Below are positions 1-9,034 of a stretch of 64,000 nt of DNA, in pieces; the first letter of the stretch is position 1, and each line of letters begins with the position of its first letter. A program made the translations under genes and the position numbers. The notes under the pieces were generated by a model. That model ran no database searches. It was not told where the DNA came from and saw nothing but the letters and a program-made list of their open reading frames with translations. The DNA is from Vibrio pacinii DSM 19139. Lineage in GTDB: Bacteria > Pseudomonadota > Gammaproteobacteria > Enterobacterales > Vibrionaceae. The stretch lies in the NCBI RefSeq assembly GCF_000711795.1, contig NZ_JONH01000018.1:24387-88386 (forward strand), in the 5' to 3' direction.

Positions 1-59
1 CTAATCGCCCGCAGTGCGAGGCCTTCATAATACAACGCACTGCTTGAAGAGGAATCATC

Positions 60-842
60 ATGACGGATACAAGCGTGCAATCGAATACAGCTTTAGAATC
101 AAATGAAACCACGCATTTTGGTTTCACCACCGTAGCGAAAGAAGAGAAAGTGGCTAAGGTCGCTCAGGTATTCCACTCTGTGGCAGCCAAATACGACATC
201 ATGAATGATTTGATGTCGGGTGGTATTCATCGCCTATGGAAGCGTTTTACCATCGACTGCAGTGGTGTTCGTCCTGGTCAGCGAGTGTTAGACCTCGGTG
301 GTGGTACTGGCGATCTAACGGCTAAATTCTCACGCATCGTCGGCGAGAAAGGTCATGTCGTGTTGGCGGATATTAACAATTCGATGCTCAATGTTGGTCG
401 TGACAAGCTACGTGATAGCGGTATTGTTGGTAATGTTCACTACGTTCAAGCGAATGCCGAAGAGCTGCCGTTCCCTGATGACTATTTTGATGCTATCACC
501 ATCAGCTTCTGTCTACGTAACGTGACCGATAAAGATAAAGCGTTGCGCTCGATGTATCGAGTACTTAAGCCCGGTGGGCGTTTATTGGTGTTGGAGTTTT
601 CCAAACCAGTCTTAGAGCCGCTGTCAAAAATCTACGATACCTACTCGTTCCATCTACTGCCTAAAATGGGTGAGCTGGTGGCCAACGATGGTGAAAGTTA
701 CCGTTATTTGGCCGAATCTATTCGCATGCACCCTAACCAAGAAACCTTGAAAGGCATGATGGATCAAGCTGGCTTTGAGCAAACTAGCTACTACAACTTA
801 ACTGGTGGCATTGTTGCGCTGCACCGTGGTTACAAATTCTAA
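60..842 (+). CDS. ubiE: Ubiquinone/menaquinone biosynthesis C-methyltransferase UbiE
   Basis: SAM-dependent C-methyltransferase that methylates the benzoquinol ring in ubiquinone synthesis and demethylmenaquinol in menaquinone synthesis. The 260-aa protein has the class I SAM-binding glycine motif LDLGGGTGD at about residues 77-85 and the family segments [19 protein letters not shown] and SFCLRNVTD. Length fits the family (about 250 aa). A GAGGAA ribosome site lies just before the ATG. It is the first gene of ubiE-ubiJ-ubiB, with 11 bases to the next start, so one operon is likely. The 59 bases upstream hold only the leader. Confidence 0.97.
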   Translation: MTDTSVQSNTALESNETTHFGFTTVAKEEKVAKVAQVFHSVAAKYDIMNDLMSGGIHRLWKRFTIDCSGVRPGQRVLDLGGGTGDLTAKFSRIVGEKGHVVLADINNSMLNVGRDKLRDSGIVGNVHYVQANAEELPFPDDYFDAITISFCLRNVTDKDKALRSMYRVLKPGGRLLVLEFSKPVLEPLSKIYDTYSFHLLPKMGELVANDGESYRYLAESIRMHPNQETLKGMMDQAGFEQTSYYNLTGGIVALHRGYKF

Positions 843-853
843 GGTAGGGTGTT

Positions 854-1459
854 ATGCCATTTGAACCGCTTGTCACTGCTGTGATTGAAACTACGCTGAA
901 TACATTAATTAACGATGACCCTGAATTGGGTCGTCGTCTTGCTCGTCTAAAAGGTCAGGTGATTCAAGTCCATCTTAAGGAAGTGAATAAAACGCTGACC
1001 TTCATCTTTAGTCAGCAGATTGATGTGTTAGCCCACTATGAAGGTCAGCCCGATTGCTACCTGTCACTCAATCTCTCTGTCTTACCTGAACTGCGCGACC
1101 AATCCAATATCACTAAATTGATCAAACAAGACAAGTTGGTGTTGGAAGGGGATATTCAGTTGGCGCAGAAGTTCTCGCAGTTGATGACGGACTGTAAGCC
1201 TGATATCGAAGAGTGGCTATCAAGAGTGACTGGCGATGTGGTGGCACATACGGTTGTGCAAGGGGTGACTAACCTTGGTCATTTGGTTAAAGCGCAGGCC
1301 AGTAAGCACCAGCATCATCTGGCCCAAGTCTTTACCGAAGAGTGGAGAATCGCTCCGCCACCACTTGAGGTCGCGCATTTTTGCGATCAAGTGGATGAGG
1401 TTAAAAGCCAGGCGGCGCGTATTGAAGCTAAGCTCAATCAACTACTGGAGCGTGCATGA
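854..1459 (+). CDS. ubiJ: Ubiquinone biosynthesis accessory factor UbiJ (SCP2 domain)
   Basis: Lipid-binding accessory protein of the soluble ubiquinone-biosynthesis (Ubi) complex. It has 201 aa: an N-terminal SCP2-like sterol-carrier fold (about residues 15-120) and a C-terminal helical part ending in a coiled-coil-like stretch ([18 protein letters not shown]). It lies between ubiE and ubiB as in E. coli, and its stop overlaps the ubiB start (ATGA), which suggests translational coupling. The call rests on position and length as well as sequence. The UbiK partner is also in this window at 20.7 kb. Confidence 0.93.
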   Translation: MPFEPLVTAVIETTLNTLINDDPELGRRLARLKGQVIQVHLKEVNKTLTFIFSQQIDVLAHYEGQPDCYLSLNLSVLPELRDQSNITKLIKQDKLVLEGDIQLAQKFSQLMTDCKPDIEEWLSRVTGDVVAHTVVQGVTNLGHLVKAQASKHQHHLAQVFTEEWRIAPPPLEVAHFCDQVDEVKSQAARIEAKLNQLLERA

Positions 1460-3090
1460 CACTTTCCGAGCTGCGTCGCCTCTATCATATTGTTCGCGTC
1501 CAATTAGAGTATGGTTTGGATGAGTTGCTACCGACTCATCAACTGACCAAAGCGCCAATATTAGTCAGAAAAAGCCTGTTCTGGATTAAAAATAAGCATG
1601 CTGACAAGCCGCTTGGTGAACGCTTACGTCTTGCGTTGCAAGAGCTAGGGCCGGTGTGGATTAAATTTGGTCAGATGATGTCGACAAGGCGCGATCTGTT
1701 CCCACCGCACATCGCGGATCCACTGGCTTTATTGCAAGACCAGGTCTCGCCCTTTGATGGTCAGTTGGCCAAACAACAAATTGAGCAAGCGCTTGGTGGC
1801 CCGCTGGAAACCTGGTTCGATGATTTTGCCATAGAGCCGCTTGCGTCAGCATCAATCGCTCAGGTTCATACTGCCACGCTGAAGTCGACTAACCAAGAAG
1901 TGGTATTAAAGGTCATCAGGCCGGATATTCGTCCAGTCATTGATGCAGATCTAAAACTGATGTATCGCATGGCGCGTATAGTCGCCAAAGCAACGCCTGA
2001 AACACGCCGTTTAAAACCGGTTGAAGTGGTTCGTGAGTACGAGAAAACTTTGCTCGATGAACTTGATTTAAGACGAGAAGCGGCCAACGCGATTCAACTT
2101 AGACGCAACTTTGAAGGCAGTGAAGAACTGTATGTTCCAGAGATTATTACTGACTTTAGTAATAAAAATGTCATGGTTTCTGAGCGAATATATGGCATCC
2201 AGGTGTCTGACATCGAAGGACTGGTCGCAAACGGTACCAACATGAAATTACTTGCGGAACGTGGCGTGAGCGTGTTTTTCACCCAAGTCTTTCGTGATAG
2301 CTTCTTTCATGCTGACATGCATCCGGGTAATGTTTTTGTTGAGCCGAAGCACCCTGAAAATCCACGTTGGATTGGTTTGGACTGCGGTATCGTTGGTACG
2401 TTAAACAGTGAAGATAAGCGTTATTTAGCGGAAAACTTCTTAGCCTTTTTTAATCGCGATTACCGCCGCGTCGCTGAGTTGCATGTAGAGTCCGGTTGGG
2501 TTCCACGTGAAACCAATGTCGATGAGTTTGAGTTTGCGATTCGCATCGTGTGTGAGCCTATTTTCGCTAAACCCCTGTGCGAAATTTCGTTTGGCCATGT
2601 GTTGTTGAATCTATTTAACACCGCGCGTCGCTTTAATATGGAAGTGCAGCCTCAGTTGGTATTGCTGCAAAAAACCTTACTTTATGTCGAAGGTTTAGGT
2701 CGCCAGCTCTACCCACAACTTGATTTATGGGAAACCGCGAAGCCTTTCTTGGAAGAGTGGATGATGAATCAGGTTGGCCCTAAAGCGGTGATCAACGCGG
2801 TGAAAGACCGCGCGCCATTTTGGGCAGAGAAACTGCCAGAACTACCAGAGCTACTGTATGATAGCTTACGCCAAGGTAAAATGATGAATCAACGCATTGA
2901 TCAGCTTTACCAAGGTTATCGCTCAACAAAGCGACAACAGGCGACCGGAAAATTTTTATTTGGTGTTGGAGCCACATTAGTCGTATGCTCGGCAATATTG
3001 GTTAACAGCCCCTATGAGCAACTTTCATTGGCCAGTGCCTTTGGTGGTGTCACATTTTGGTTGCTTAGTTGGCGAGCTTACCGTCAATAG
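1456..3090 (+). CDS. ubiB: Ubiquinone biosynthesis protein kinase-like UbiB
   Basis: Atypical ABC1/ADCK/UbiB-family kinase-like ATPase needed for ubiquinone synthesis, membrane-bound. The 544-aa protein has the family KxGQ motif (KFGQ, residues 70-73), the alanine-rich nucleotide loop (ASASIAQVH, about 130-138), a catalytic-loop-like HADMHPGN and a metal-binding-like LDCGIVG. The C-terminus carries two predicted membrane helices separated by a short loop, the usual UbiB anchor. Its start overlaps the ubiJ stop by 4 bases. tatA follows after 50 bases, and no terminator is visible between them. Confidence 0.97.
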   Translation: MTLSELRRLYHIVRVQLEYGLDELLPTHQLTKAPILVRKSLFWIKNKHADKPLGERLRLALQELGPVWIKFGQMMSTRRDLFPPHIADPLALLQDQVSPFDGQLAKQQIEQALGGPLETWFDDFAIEPLASASIAQVHTATLKSTNQEVVLKVIRPDIRPVIDADLKLMYRMARIVAKATPETRRLKPVEVVREYEKTLLDELDLRREAANAIQLRRNFEGSEELYVPEIITDFSNKNVMVSERIYGIQVSDIEGLVANGTNMKLLAERGVSVFFTQVFRDSFFHADMHPGNVFVEPKHPENPRWIGLDCGIVGTLNSEDKRYLAENFLAFFNRDYRRVAELHVESGWVPRETNVDEFEFAIRIVCEPIFAKPLCEISFGHVLLNLFNTARRFNMEVQPQLVLLQKTLLYVEGLGRQLYPQLDLWETAKPFLEEWMMNQVGPKAVINAVKDRAPFWAEKLPELPELLYDSLRQGKMMNQRIDQLYQGYRSTKRQQATGKFLFGVGATLVVCSAILVNSPYEQLSLASAFGGVTFWLLSWRAYRQ

Positions 3091-3140
3091 ACGTTAAACT
3101 CTTGAAATGAATTTGTTTAATAAGACCCGAGGTAAAAAGA

Positions 3141-3395
3141 ATGGGTGGTATTAGTATTTGGCAACTTTTGATTATTGCTGTGATTGTCGTGCTTCTTTTT
3201 GGTACTAAAAAACTGCGCGGTATTGGTGGCGATCTTGGTGGTGCAGTCAAAGGTTTTAAGAAAGCCATGAGCGAAGACGACGCGGCTAAGAAAGACGCTG
3301 ACTTCGAGCAAAAAGATCTCGATCAGCAAAAGAGTGTAGGGCAGCAGAAAACCGAGTCGACTGCTGACACTAAGAAAGACAAAGAGCAGGCATAA
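3141..3395 (+). CDS. tatA: Sec-independent protein translocase subunit TatA
   Basis: Pore-forming subunit of the twin-arginine translocase, which exports folded proteins across the inner membrane. The 84-aa protein has one N-terminal membrane helix (residues 4-21), the FGTKKL hinge, a glycine-rich amphipathic helix ([16 protein letters not shown]) and a charged, Gln/Lys-rich tail. The start is an ATG preceded by GGTAAAAAGA. tatB begins 3 bases after the stop. Length is typical for TatA. Confidence 0.96.
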   Translation: MGGISIWQLLIIAVIVVLLFGTKKLRGIGGDLGGAVKGFKKAMSEDDAAKKDADFEQKDLDQQKSVGQQKTESTADTKKDKEQA

Positions 3396-3398
3396 CCG

Positions 3399-3830
3399 GT
3401 GTTTGATATCGGTTTTTGGGAACTGGTATTAATATCTGTCGTTGGGCTTGTAGTGCTTGGTCCTGAGCGTTTACCTCATGCCATTCGCAGTGTTTCCAAG
3501 TTTATTGGTGCGGCGAAAAACATGGCCAATAGCGTGAAAGACGAACTGTCACATGAGTTGAAAGTTCAAGAGCTACAAGACAACTTGCGTAAAGCTGAGA
3601 AAATGGGCATGGAAGATTTATCACCTGAACTGAAATCTTCCGTCGAACAGCTCAAACAAGCAGCGCAAGACGTTCAACGCCCGTATGCGAGCAAAAGCGA
3701 CTCAACCAGTAAGCGTGTTGAGACTGACAGCGAGCTAGCAGATAGCGCTGACAGTGCTGATGACTCCAAGCAACCGACTGAACAACTTGATGTTCAGCCG
3801 TTGTCACAGGCAGATAAAAAAGCCGAATAG
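3399..3830 (+). CDS. tatB: Sec-independent protein translocase subunit TatB
   Basis: TatB forms the substrate receptor with TatC. The 143-aa product starts at a GTG ([21 protein letters not shown]), then has the [11 protein letters not shown] hinge, a long amphipathic helix and an acidic Ser/Asp-rich tail. The N-terminal Glu in the membrane helix is a TatB hallmark. The gene is 3 bases downstream of tatA. A hairpin with a short T-run separates it from tatC (see 3843-3869). Confidence 0.95.
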   Translation: MFDIGFWELVLISVVGLVVLGPERLPHAIRSVSKFIGAAKNMANSVKDELSHELKVQELQDNLRKAEKMGMEDLSPELKSSVEQLKQAAQDVQRPYASKSDSTSKRVETDSELADSADSADDSKQPTEQLDVQPLSQADKKAE

Positions 3831-3842
3831 TCTCGCATTAGG

Positions 3843-3869
3843 AGGAGCTGCTAACCAGTAGCTCCTTTT
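3843..3869 (+). terminator. Terminator-like hairpin between tatB and tatC
   Basis: AGGAGCT (3843-3849) pairs perfectly with AGCTCCT (3860-3866) around a 10-base loop and is followed by TTT. The stem is short and the T-run weak, so it may be a partial terminator or attenuator that lowers tatC relative to tatAB, or an mRNA-processing structure. Function is inferred from shape only. Confidence 0.45.
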
Positions 3870-3893
3870 CGATCTTTTACCGTAGAGGTTTCC

Positions 3894-4646
3894 ATGTCTT
3901 CTGTTGAGCAGACACAACCTTTGATCAGCCATTTACTTGAGCTAAGAAATCGCTTACTGCGTGCTATTGTCGCAGTGTTAGTGGTGTTCTTGGGGCTGAT
4001 CTATTTTGCCAATGACATCTATGAGTTTGTTTCGGCGCCTTTAGTCGACAGGCTACCTGAGGGGGCGACAATGATCGCCACCGATGTCGCATCGCCTTTC
4101 TTTACGCCGTTAAAATTGACGCTGATCGCGTCTATTTTTGTTGCGGTGCCGTTTATCTTGTATCAAGTGTGGGCTTTTGTTGCACCCGGTTTATACAAAC
4201 ATGAACGTCGTTTAGTCATGCCACTGCTGTTCTCGAGTTCACTGCTATTTTACTGCGGTGTGGCGTTTGCGTATTTTGTCGTATTCCCGTTGGTGTTTGG
4301 CTTCTTCACGGCAATTTCACTTGGCGGGGTCGAGTTTGCCACTGATATCTCAAGTTATCTCGACTTTGTTCTGGCGCTGTTCTTGGCGTTCGGGATTGCG
4401 TTTGAAGTGCCAGTCGCGATCATCTTATTGTGTTGGACAGGCGCGACTGATCCGAAAAGCTTAAGTGAGAAGCGCCCGTATATTGTGGTGGCCGCGTTTG
4501 TCGTCGGCATGATGCTGACTCCGCCCGATATGATTTCGCAGACCTTACTGGCGATTCCGATGTGTTTACTGTTCGAAGTCGGCCTGTTCTTTGCCCGTTT
4601 TTATGTGCGCAAAGAACAAGATGAAGTCGACGACGAACAGGTTTAA
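3894..4646 (+). CDS. tatC: Twin-arginine translocase subunit TatC
   Basis: Polytopic core of the Tat receptor that binds the twin-arginine signal peptide. The 250-aa protein has six predicted membrane helices. It shows the conserved N-terminal [12 protein letters not shown], the first periplasmic loop [20 protein letters not shown], and [12 protein letters not shown]. The ribosome site AGAGG lies just before the ATG. It closes the tatABC operon and is followed by a shared bidirectional terminator. Confidence 0.97.
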   Translation: MSSVEQTQPLISHLLELRNRLLRAIVAVLVVFLGLIYFANDIYEFVSAPLVDRLPEGATMIATDVASPFFTPLKLTLIASIFVAVPFILYQVWAFVAPGLYKHERRLVMPLLFSSSLLFYCGVAFAYFVVFPLVFGFFTAISLGGVEFATDISSYLDFVLALFLAFGIAFEVPVAIILLCWTGATDPKSLSEKRPYIVVAAFVVGMMLTPPDMISQTLLAIPMCLLFEVGLFFARFYVRKEQDEVDDEQV

Positions 4647-4676
4647 AACAATAAAACAATAAAACAATAAAACAAA
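4645..4676. repeat. Short tandem repeat after tatC
   Basis: A 9-10 base unit reading about AATAAAACA is repeated three times between the tatC stop and the terminator. It looks like replication-slippage sequence; no function is visible. Confidence 0.6.
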
Positions 4677-4702
4677 AGAGCGGGTACTATCCCGCTCTTT
4701 TT
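4674..4702. terminator. Bidirectional terminator (tatC / antiporter)
   Basis: Stem AAAAGAGCGGG / CCCGCTCTTTT with a TACTAT loop, A-rich on the left and T-rich on the right, so it can work for the convergent tatC (+) and antiporter (-) transcripts. Confidence 0.85.
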
Positions 4703-4704
4703 CG

Positions 4705-5907
4705 TTAGTCTTTGCCTATTCGTTCAGCCAGTGGACGGGCCGTAATGCCATGCAAGACTAAACTCAGTATCACCGTACAAGTGACTGTGAGTGCTATAAA
4801 CTGACCGCCAGGCAAATCCGCATCCAGCACAATAATGGTGAACACGATACTTGCCAGGCCACGTGGACCAAACCAACCCATAAATAATCGATGACCCTTT
4901 GGTACTGAGGTGCCTAAGAACGAAAGGTAGATGGGTAGCATACGCACTAGCGTGAGGCTGATGAGTGCATAAACAATCATGTTGGCTGAAAATAGGCCAA
5001 TCACTTGACCAATGACTGCCGCGCCAAACAGTATCCAAGTTAGCATTGCTAATAGTTCAGCCATACTTTCAGTGGTTAACACTAGTTTGTGTTTATGACG
5101 AGACGCCAAATGGCCGAATAACAGACCTCCTGTAAAAGCGGCGATGTAACCACTACCATGAAGGGTTTGCGCTAAGCCAAAACTGCTAAGGGCGATGGCC
5201 CCGACGGTCAGTTGAGACCAAACTTCACTCAGCCAATCTTTGCTAGCACTCCACTGCAACAGCTTTGCGCCGATATAGGCCAACGAGAGCCCGACGACCA
5301 TCCCAATTCCCAGCTCTTCGGCAAACACCATTAATGCATGGCTAGTCGTGAGTTGCGAATCAGTGGAACTGGTCGCTATCGCGATAAGTAAGAGCAAAAT
5401 AGGCACACACATGCCGTCATTGAGGCCGCTTTCTACATTTAAGCCTTCGCTGACAGGCGCTGGTACTTTCGGATTTGAAATCACCGCCTTGCCTAAGGCA
5501 GCATCAGTGGCTGCCAACATAGTGGCGAGGATAGCGGCTTCGACCAAAGACAACACATCCAATAAGACAACGGCAAACAGGGTGCCCAAGACAATCGCCC
5601 CTGGCAAACCAAGCAGTAGCATTCTTACTGGATACATGGCCTTTTGTTTTAACACAGTCAGATTGGATTGCGCCGCGTCTGAGAATAAGATTAAAGCGAG
5701 AGTTAGATCGACGAACAACCTTAATTGATTCATTTCTAAGGATTCACCAATAATGGCAAAACCATACTCGCCAAGTAACAGGCCCACGATCACGTAGACG
5801 ATCGGGCCTGAAATTCCAGAGTTCTCGATACGTTTTGCAATCAGCGTGTAGAAAAAAACAATCCCTGCGATAAGGCTCATCACGGCGTAAATATGTTCTA
5901 AATCCAT
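4705..5907 (-). CDS. Cation:proton antiporter (Na+/H+ exchanger family)
   Basis: Inner-membrane antiporter of the monovalent cation:proton antiporter superfamily, probably exchanging Na+ or K+ for H+. The 400-aa protein is almost wholly hydrophobic, with about 11-12 membrane helices. The features seen are the N-terminal ISGPIVYVIVGLLLGEYGF, the acidic motif ATDAALGKAVI in the middle and GPRGLASIVFTIIVLD near the C-terminus, typical of NhaP/CPA1-like proteins. The ion cannot be told from sequence alone. It is a single gene, convergent with tatC; tatD follows the same strand upstream but begins separately. Confidence 0.85.
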   Translation of the reverse strand: MDLEHIYAVMSLIAGIVFFYTLIAKRIENSGISGPIVYVIVGLLLGEYGFAIIGESLEMNQLRLFVDLTLALILFSDAAQSNLTVLKQKAMYPVRMLLLGLPGAIVLGTLFAVVLLDVLSLVEAAILATMLAATDAALGKAVISNPKVPAPVSEGLNVESGLNDGMCVPILLLLIAIATSSTDSQLTTSHALMVFAEELGIGMVVGLSLAYIGAKLLQWSASKDWLSEVWSQLTVGAIALSSFGLAQTLHGSGYIAAFTGGLLFGHLASRHKHKLVLTTESMAELLAMLTWILFGAAVIGQVIGLFSANMIVYALISLTLVRMLPIYLSFLGTSVPKGHRLFMGWFGPRGLASIVFTIIVLDADLPGGQFIALTVTCTVILSLVLHGITARPLAERIGKD

Positions 5908-5943
5908 GTAAACTTCCTTAATTTGAAGCGAGCTTTATCTTCA

Positions 5944-6714
5944 TTATCGGCTGCTTAAGTTAAATAGAGCCTCAGCATTGGCGGTCGTTTGTCTATCAAC
6001 ATCATCAATGCTGATATCACGTAGAGTTGCCACTCGTTCGGCAACCAAATGAGTGTAAGCGGGCTCATTGCGCTTACCTCGGTGTGGAACTGGGGCCAAG
6101 TAAGGGCAATCTGTTTCGAGAATCACATAATCCATATCAAGCTCAGGGATTACTTTATCCATACCACCGTTTTTAAACGTAGAGACGCCACCAAGCCCAA
6201 GGTGGAACCCTAAGCCGTTGATCGCATGCGCTTCTTCAAGGCTACCGCCGAAGCAGTGAAACACGCCTGACAGTGTCCCATCTTGTTCTTTACTCAGTAG
6301 AGTTAAGGTCTCTTGTATTGAGTCTCTGGTATGAATCACCACTGGCAGTTGCATCTCTTTGGCCCAATTGAGTTGGGTGATAAATGCCATCTCTTGCTCG
6401 GCTTTAAAGGTTTTGTCCCAGTAGAGATCAATGCCAATTTCACCAACGGCAATAAAGTGATGTTTGGCAAACCAAGAGTGAATGATATCGAGCGTCTGTT
6501 TGACGTTGCCATCGACATAACAGGGGTGTAAACCCATCATCGAACGACAGATATTTGGGTACTTGGTTTCCGTAGCTAGCATGGGCTCAATCGACTCTAA
6601 GTCGATGTTGGGCAGCAGAATTTTATCAATGCCTTGAGCTAATGCGCGAGCAACAACGTCATCACGGTCATTATCAAATTCGCTGGCATAGATATGAGCA
6701 TGGCTATCAATCAT
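5944..6714 (-). CDS. tatD: TatD family metal-dependent hydrolase/DNase
   Basis: TatD-type TIM-barrel metallohydrolase; E. coli TatD is a magnesium-dependent 3'-5' exonuclease. The 256-aa protein begins MIDSHAHIY, giving the metal ligands His5 and His7, followed by GEIGID, VIHTRDS, FHCFGG and LETDCPYLAP, the standard metal-binding set. The frame stays open 31 codons upstream (to 6807), but homology begins at 6714, so that start is preferred. Despite its name it is not part of the translocase. It is divergent from hemB. Among TatD paralogues (TatD, YcfH, YjjV) I favour TatD because of the tat neighbourhood. Confidence 0.85.
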   Translation of the reverse strand: MIDSHAHIYASEFDNDRDDVVARALAQGIDKILLPNIDLESIEPMLATETKYPNICRSMMGLHPCYVDGNVKQTLDIIHSWFAKHHFIAVGEIGIDLYWDKTFKAEQEMAFITQLNWAKEMQLPVVIHTRDSIQETLTLLSKEQDGTLSGVFHCFGGSLEEAHAINGLGFHLGLGGVSTFKNGGMDKVIPELDMDYVILETDCPYLAPVPHRGKRNEPAYTHLVAERVATLRDISIDDVDRQTTANAEALFNLSSR

Positions 6715-6761
6715 GGTAAATCTCTTGGTTGATGAGAGGTCGTCAGTATACGGCAGTGTGA

Positions 6762-7913
<1,152 letters not shown>

Positions 7914-7936
7914 CATCGCGAGTTAACCGACATTCC

Positions 7937-7961
7937 AAAGGCTGACGATTGTCAGCCTTTA
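7937..7961 (+). terminator. hemB terminator
   Basis: Perfect inverted repeat AAAGGCTGAC / GTCAGCCTTT with a GATT loop, followed by ATTCGTTTT. It separates hemB from the acetyltransferase gene. Confidence 0.8.
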
Positions 7962-7979
7962 TTCGTTTTAGGAGTAGGC

Positions 7980-8414
7980 ATGAGCATAACCTATCGCCAA
8001 GGCACTCTGTCTGAGTGTGTGCAAGTTGTCGAACAGATCGATGAGTTTCGACGTAAAGAGACCATTGAAACGCTATCGATACGATTGCAACAAAAACGCC
8101 ATTTGATTCAAGTTGCCGAGCAAGCTGGTCAGATCTTGGGTTTCAAAATTGGCTATCAACTCGATAGTAAGACTTTTTATAGTTGGTTCGGTGGCGTTTC
8201 GCCGATGGCGAGGAATAAAGGCGTTGCCCAATCCTTACTTGAATTTCAACAGCAATGGGTCGAGCAGCAGGGTTATCAGCAACTCAAAGTGAAGTCGAGC
8301 AATCAGTTTCCAGCAATGTTGAGGCTGCTGCTGCGCAACGGTTATTTGATTGAACATTTTGAGCATAAGCAGCCTTTGAGTGACAGCCGAATTCATTTTA
8401 TTAAGTCATTTTAA
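7980..8414 (+). CDS. GNAT family N-acetyltransferase
   Basis: Predicted acetyl-CoA-dependent acetyltransferase of 144 aa. Motif A is visible as GGVSPMARNKGVAQSLL (acetyl-CoA binding, RNKGVA core), and the C-terminal LKVKSSNQFPAMLRLLLRNGY fits GNAT motif B. The substrate is unknown. The gene has its own start after the hemB terminator (ribosome site TAGGAGTAGGC) and precedes ryhB. Confidence 0.85.
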   Translation: MSITYRQGTLSECVQVVEQIDEFRRKETIETLSIRLQQKRHLIQVAEQAGQILGFKIGYQLDSKTFYSWFGGVSPMARNKGVAQSLLEFQQQWVEQQGYQQLKVKSSNQFPAMLRLLLRNGYLIEHFEHKQPLSDSRIHFIKSF

Positions 8415-8455
8415 ACAGTCTTAAAAATTAAATGAGACTTTTTCTCATTTAATGC

Positions 8456-8490
8456 TTGAACAATTAAATGAGAATGGTTATTATTTATAT
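8456..8490 (+). promoter_or_regulatory. ryhB promoter with Fur box
   Basis: TTGAAC (8456-8461) and TATTAT (8479-8484) are separated by 17 bases. A Fur-box match, TGAGAATGGTTATTA (8469-8483), overlaps the -10, close to the 7-1-7 consensus TGATAATNATTATCA. Fur with iron would block this promoter, as is known for ryhB in E. coli and V. cholerae. The start point near 8491 is inferred. Confidence 0.75.
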
Positions 8491-8710
8491 CGTCTTAGGG
8501 AATGAGAGAAGTTCACAAAGACGTCGAATTACCCAATTCATTATTGAGCTTGGTAATGACACGGCACTTTACGGACTTACCCCAGTTCTTTTTGACACGA
8601 CATTGCTCACATTGCTTCCAGTGTAATTTATAGCTTTATGGTAAAGCACCTCACTATGTATTTGCTTTAACCCTTTTTGCTAGGCGACATCTTTCGATGT
8701 CGCTTTTTTT
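8491..8710 (+). ncRNA. ryhB: RyhB small RNA
   Basis: Iron-stress small RNA that acts with Hfq and represses mRNAs of iron-using proteins. The diagnostic core ACGACATTGCTCACATTG (from 8597) followed by CTTCCAG is identical to E. coli RyhB. The transcript ends at a strong terminator, GCGACATC / GATGTCGC (8684-8703), with a T-run. The predicted length of about 220 nt matches the long Vibrio form (about 225 nt in V. cholerae) rather than the 90-nt E. coli form. It lies just before polA, as I recall for V. cholerae. The 5' end is inferred from the promoter. Confidence 0.93.
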
Positions 8711-8751
8711 ATGTCTGCGATTTGGTAATGAACAAAAGGACACCAATAGTC

Positions 8752-8902
8752 TTTTCCACAATCCAAGATCAAAATAAGATCGATCTTAACGGGATCGATC
8801 TTGTAATTTATTGCTTTATTTCAGTGGTTTATGTTTTGATTTCATTGCTTTGTACCCGTTTTTATATCCTGTGGATAAATAGTATGAACAGAGTTATCCA
8901 CA
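8752..8902. promoter_or_regulatory. DnaA-box and GATC cluster upstream of polA
   Basis: Two perfect 9-bp DnaA boxes face each other: TGTGGATAA (8870-8878) and TTATCCACA (8894-8902). A near match TTTTCCACA lies at 8752-8760. Five Dam sites (GATC) fall within 34 bp (8767-8800), in an A+T-rich stretch. This may be a DnaA-controlled polA promoter or a DnaA-titrating site; the role is inferred. The inverted boxes could also form a stem in RNA. Confidence 0.6.
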
Positions 8903-9034
8903 ATGGGTGGCGTTGTTCGAGAGCTGAATCAACCAACAAGAGAGCTAACGGTGACAGAGTTAAAATGGATTCACTGACGCAGTCATGGCATTCTAGGCAG
9001 ATCTTTTTGCATTTTCTTTGGATACGTAAAGACT

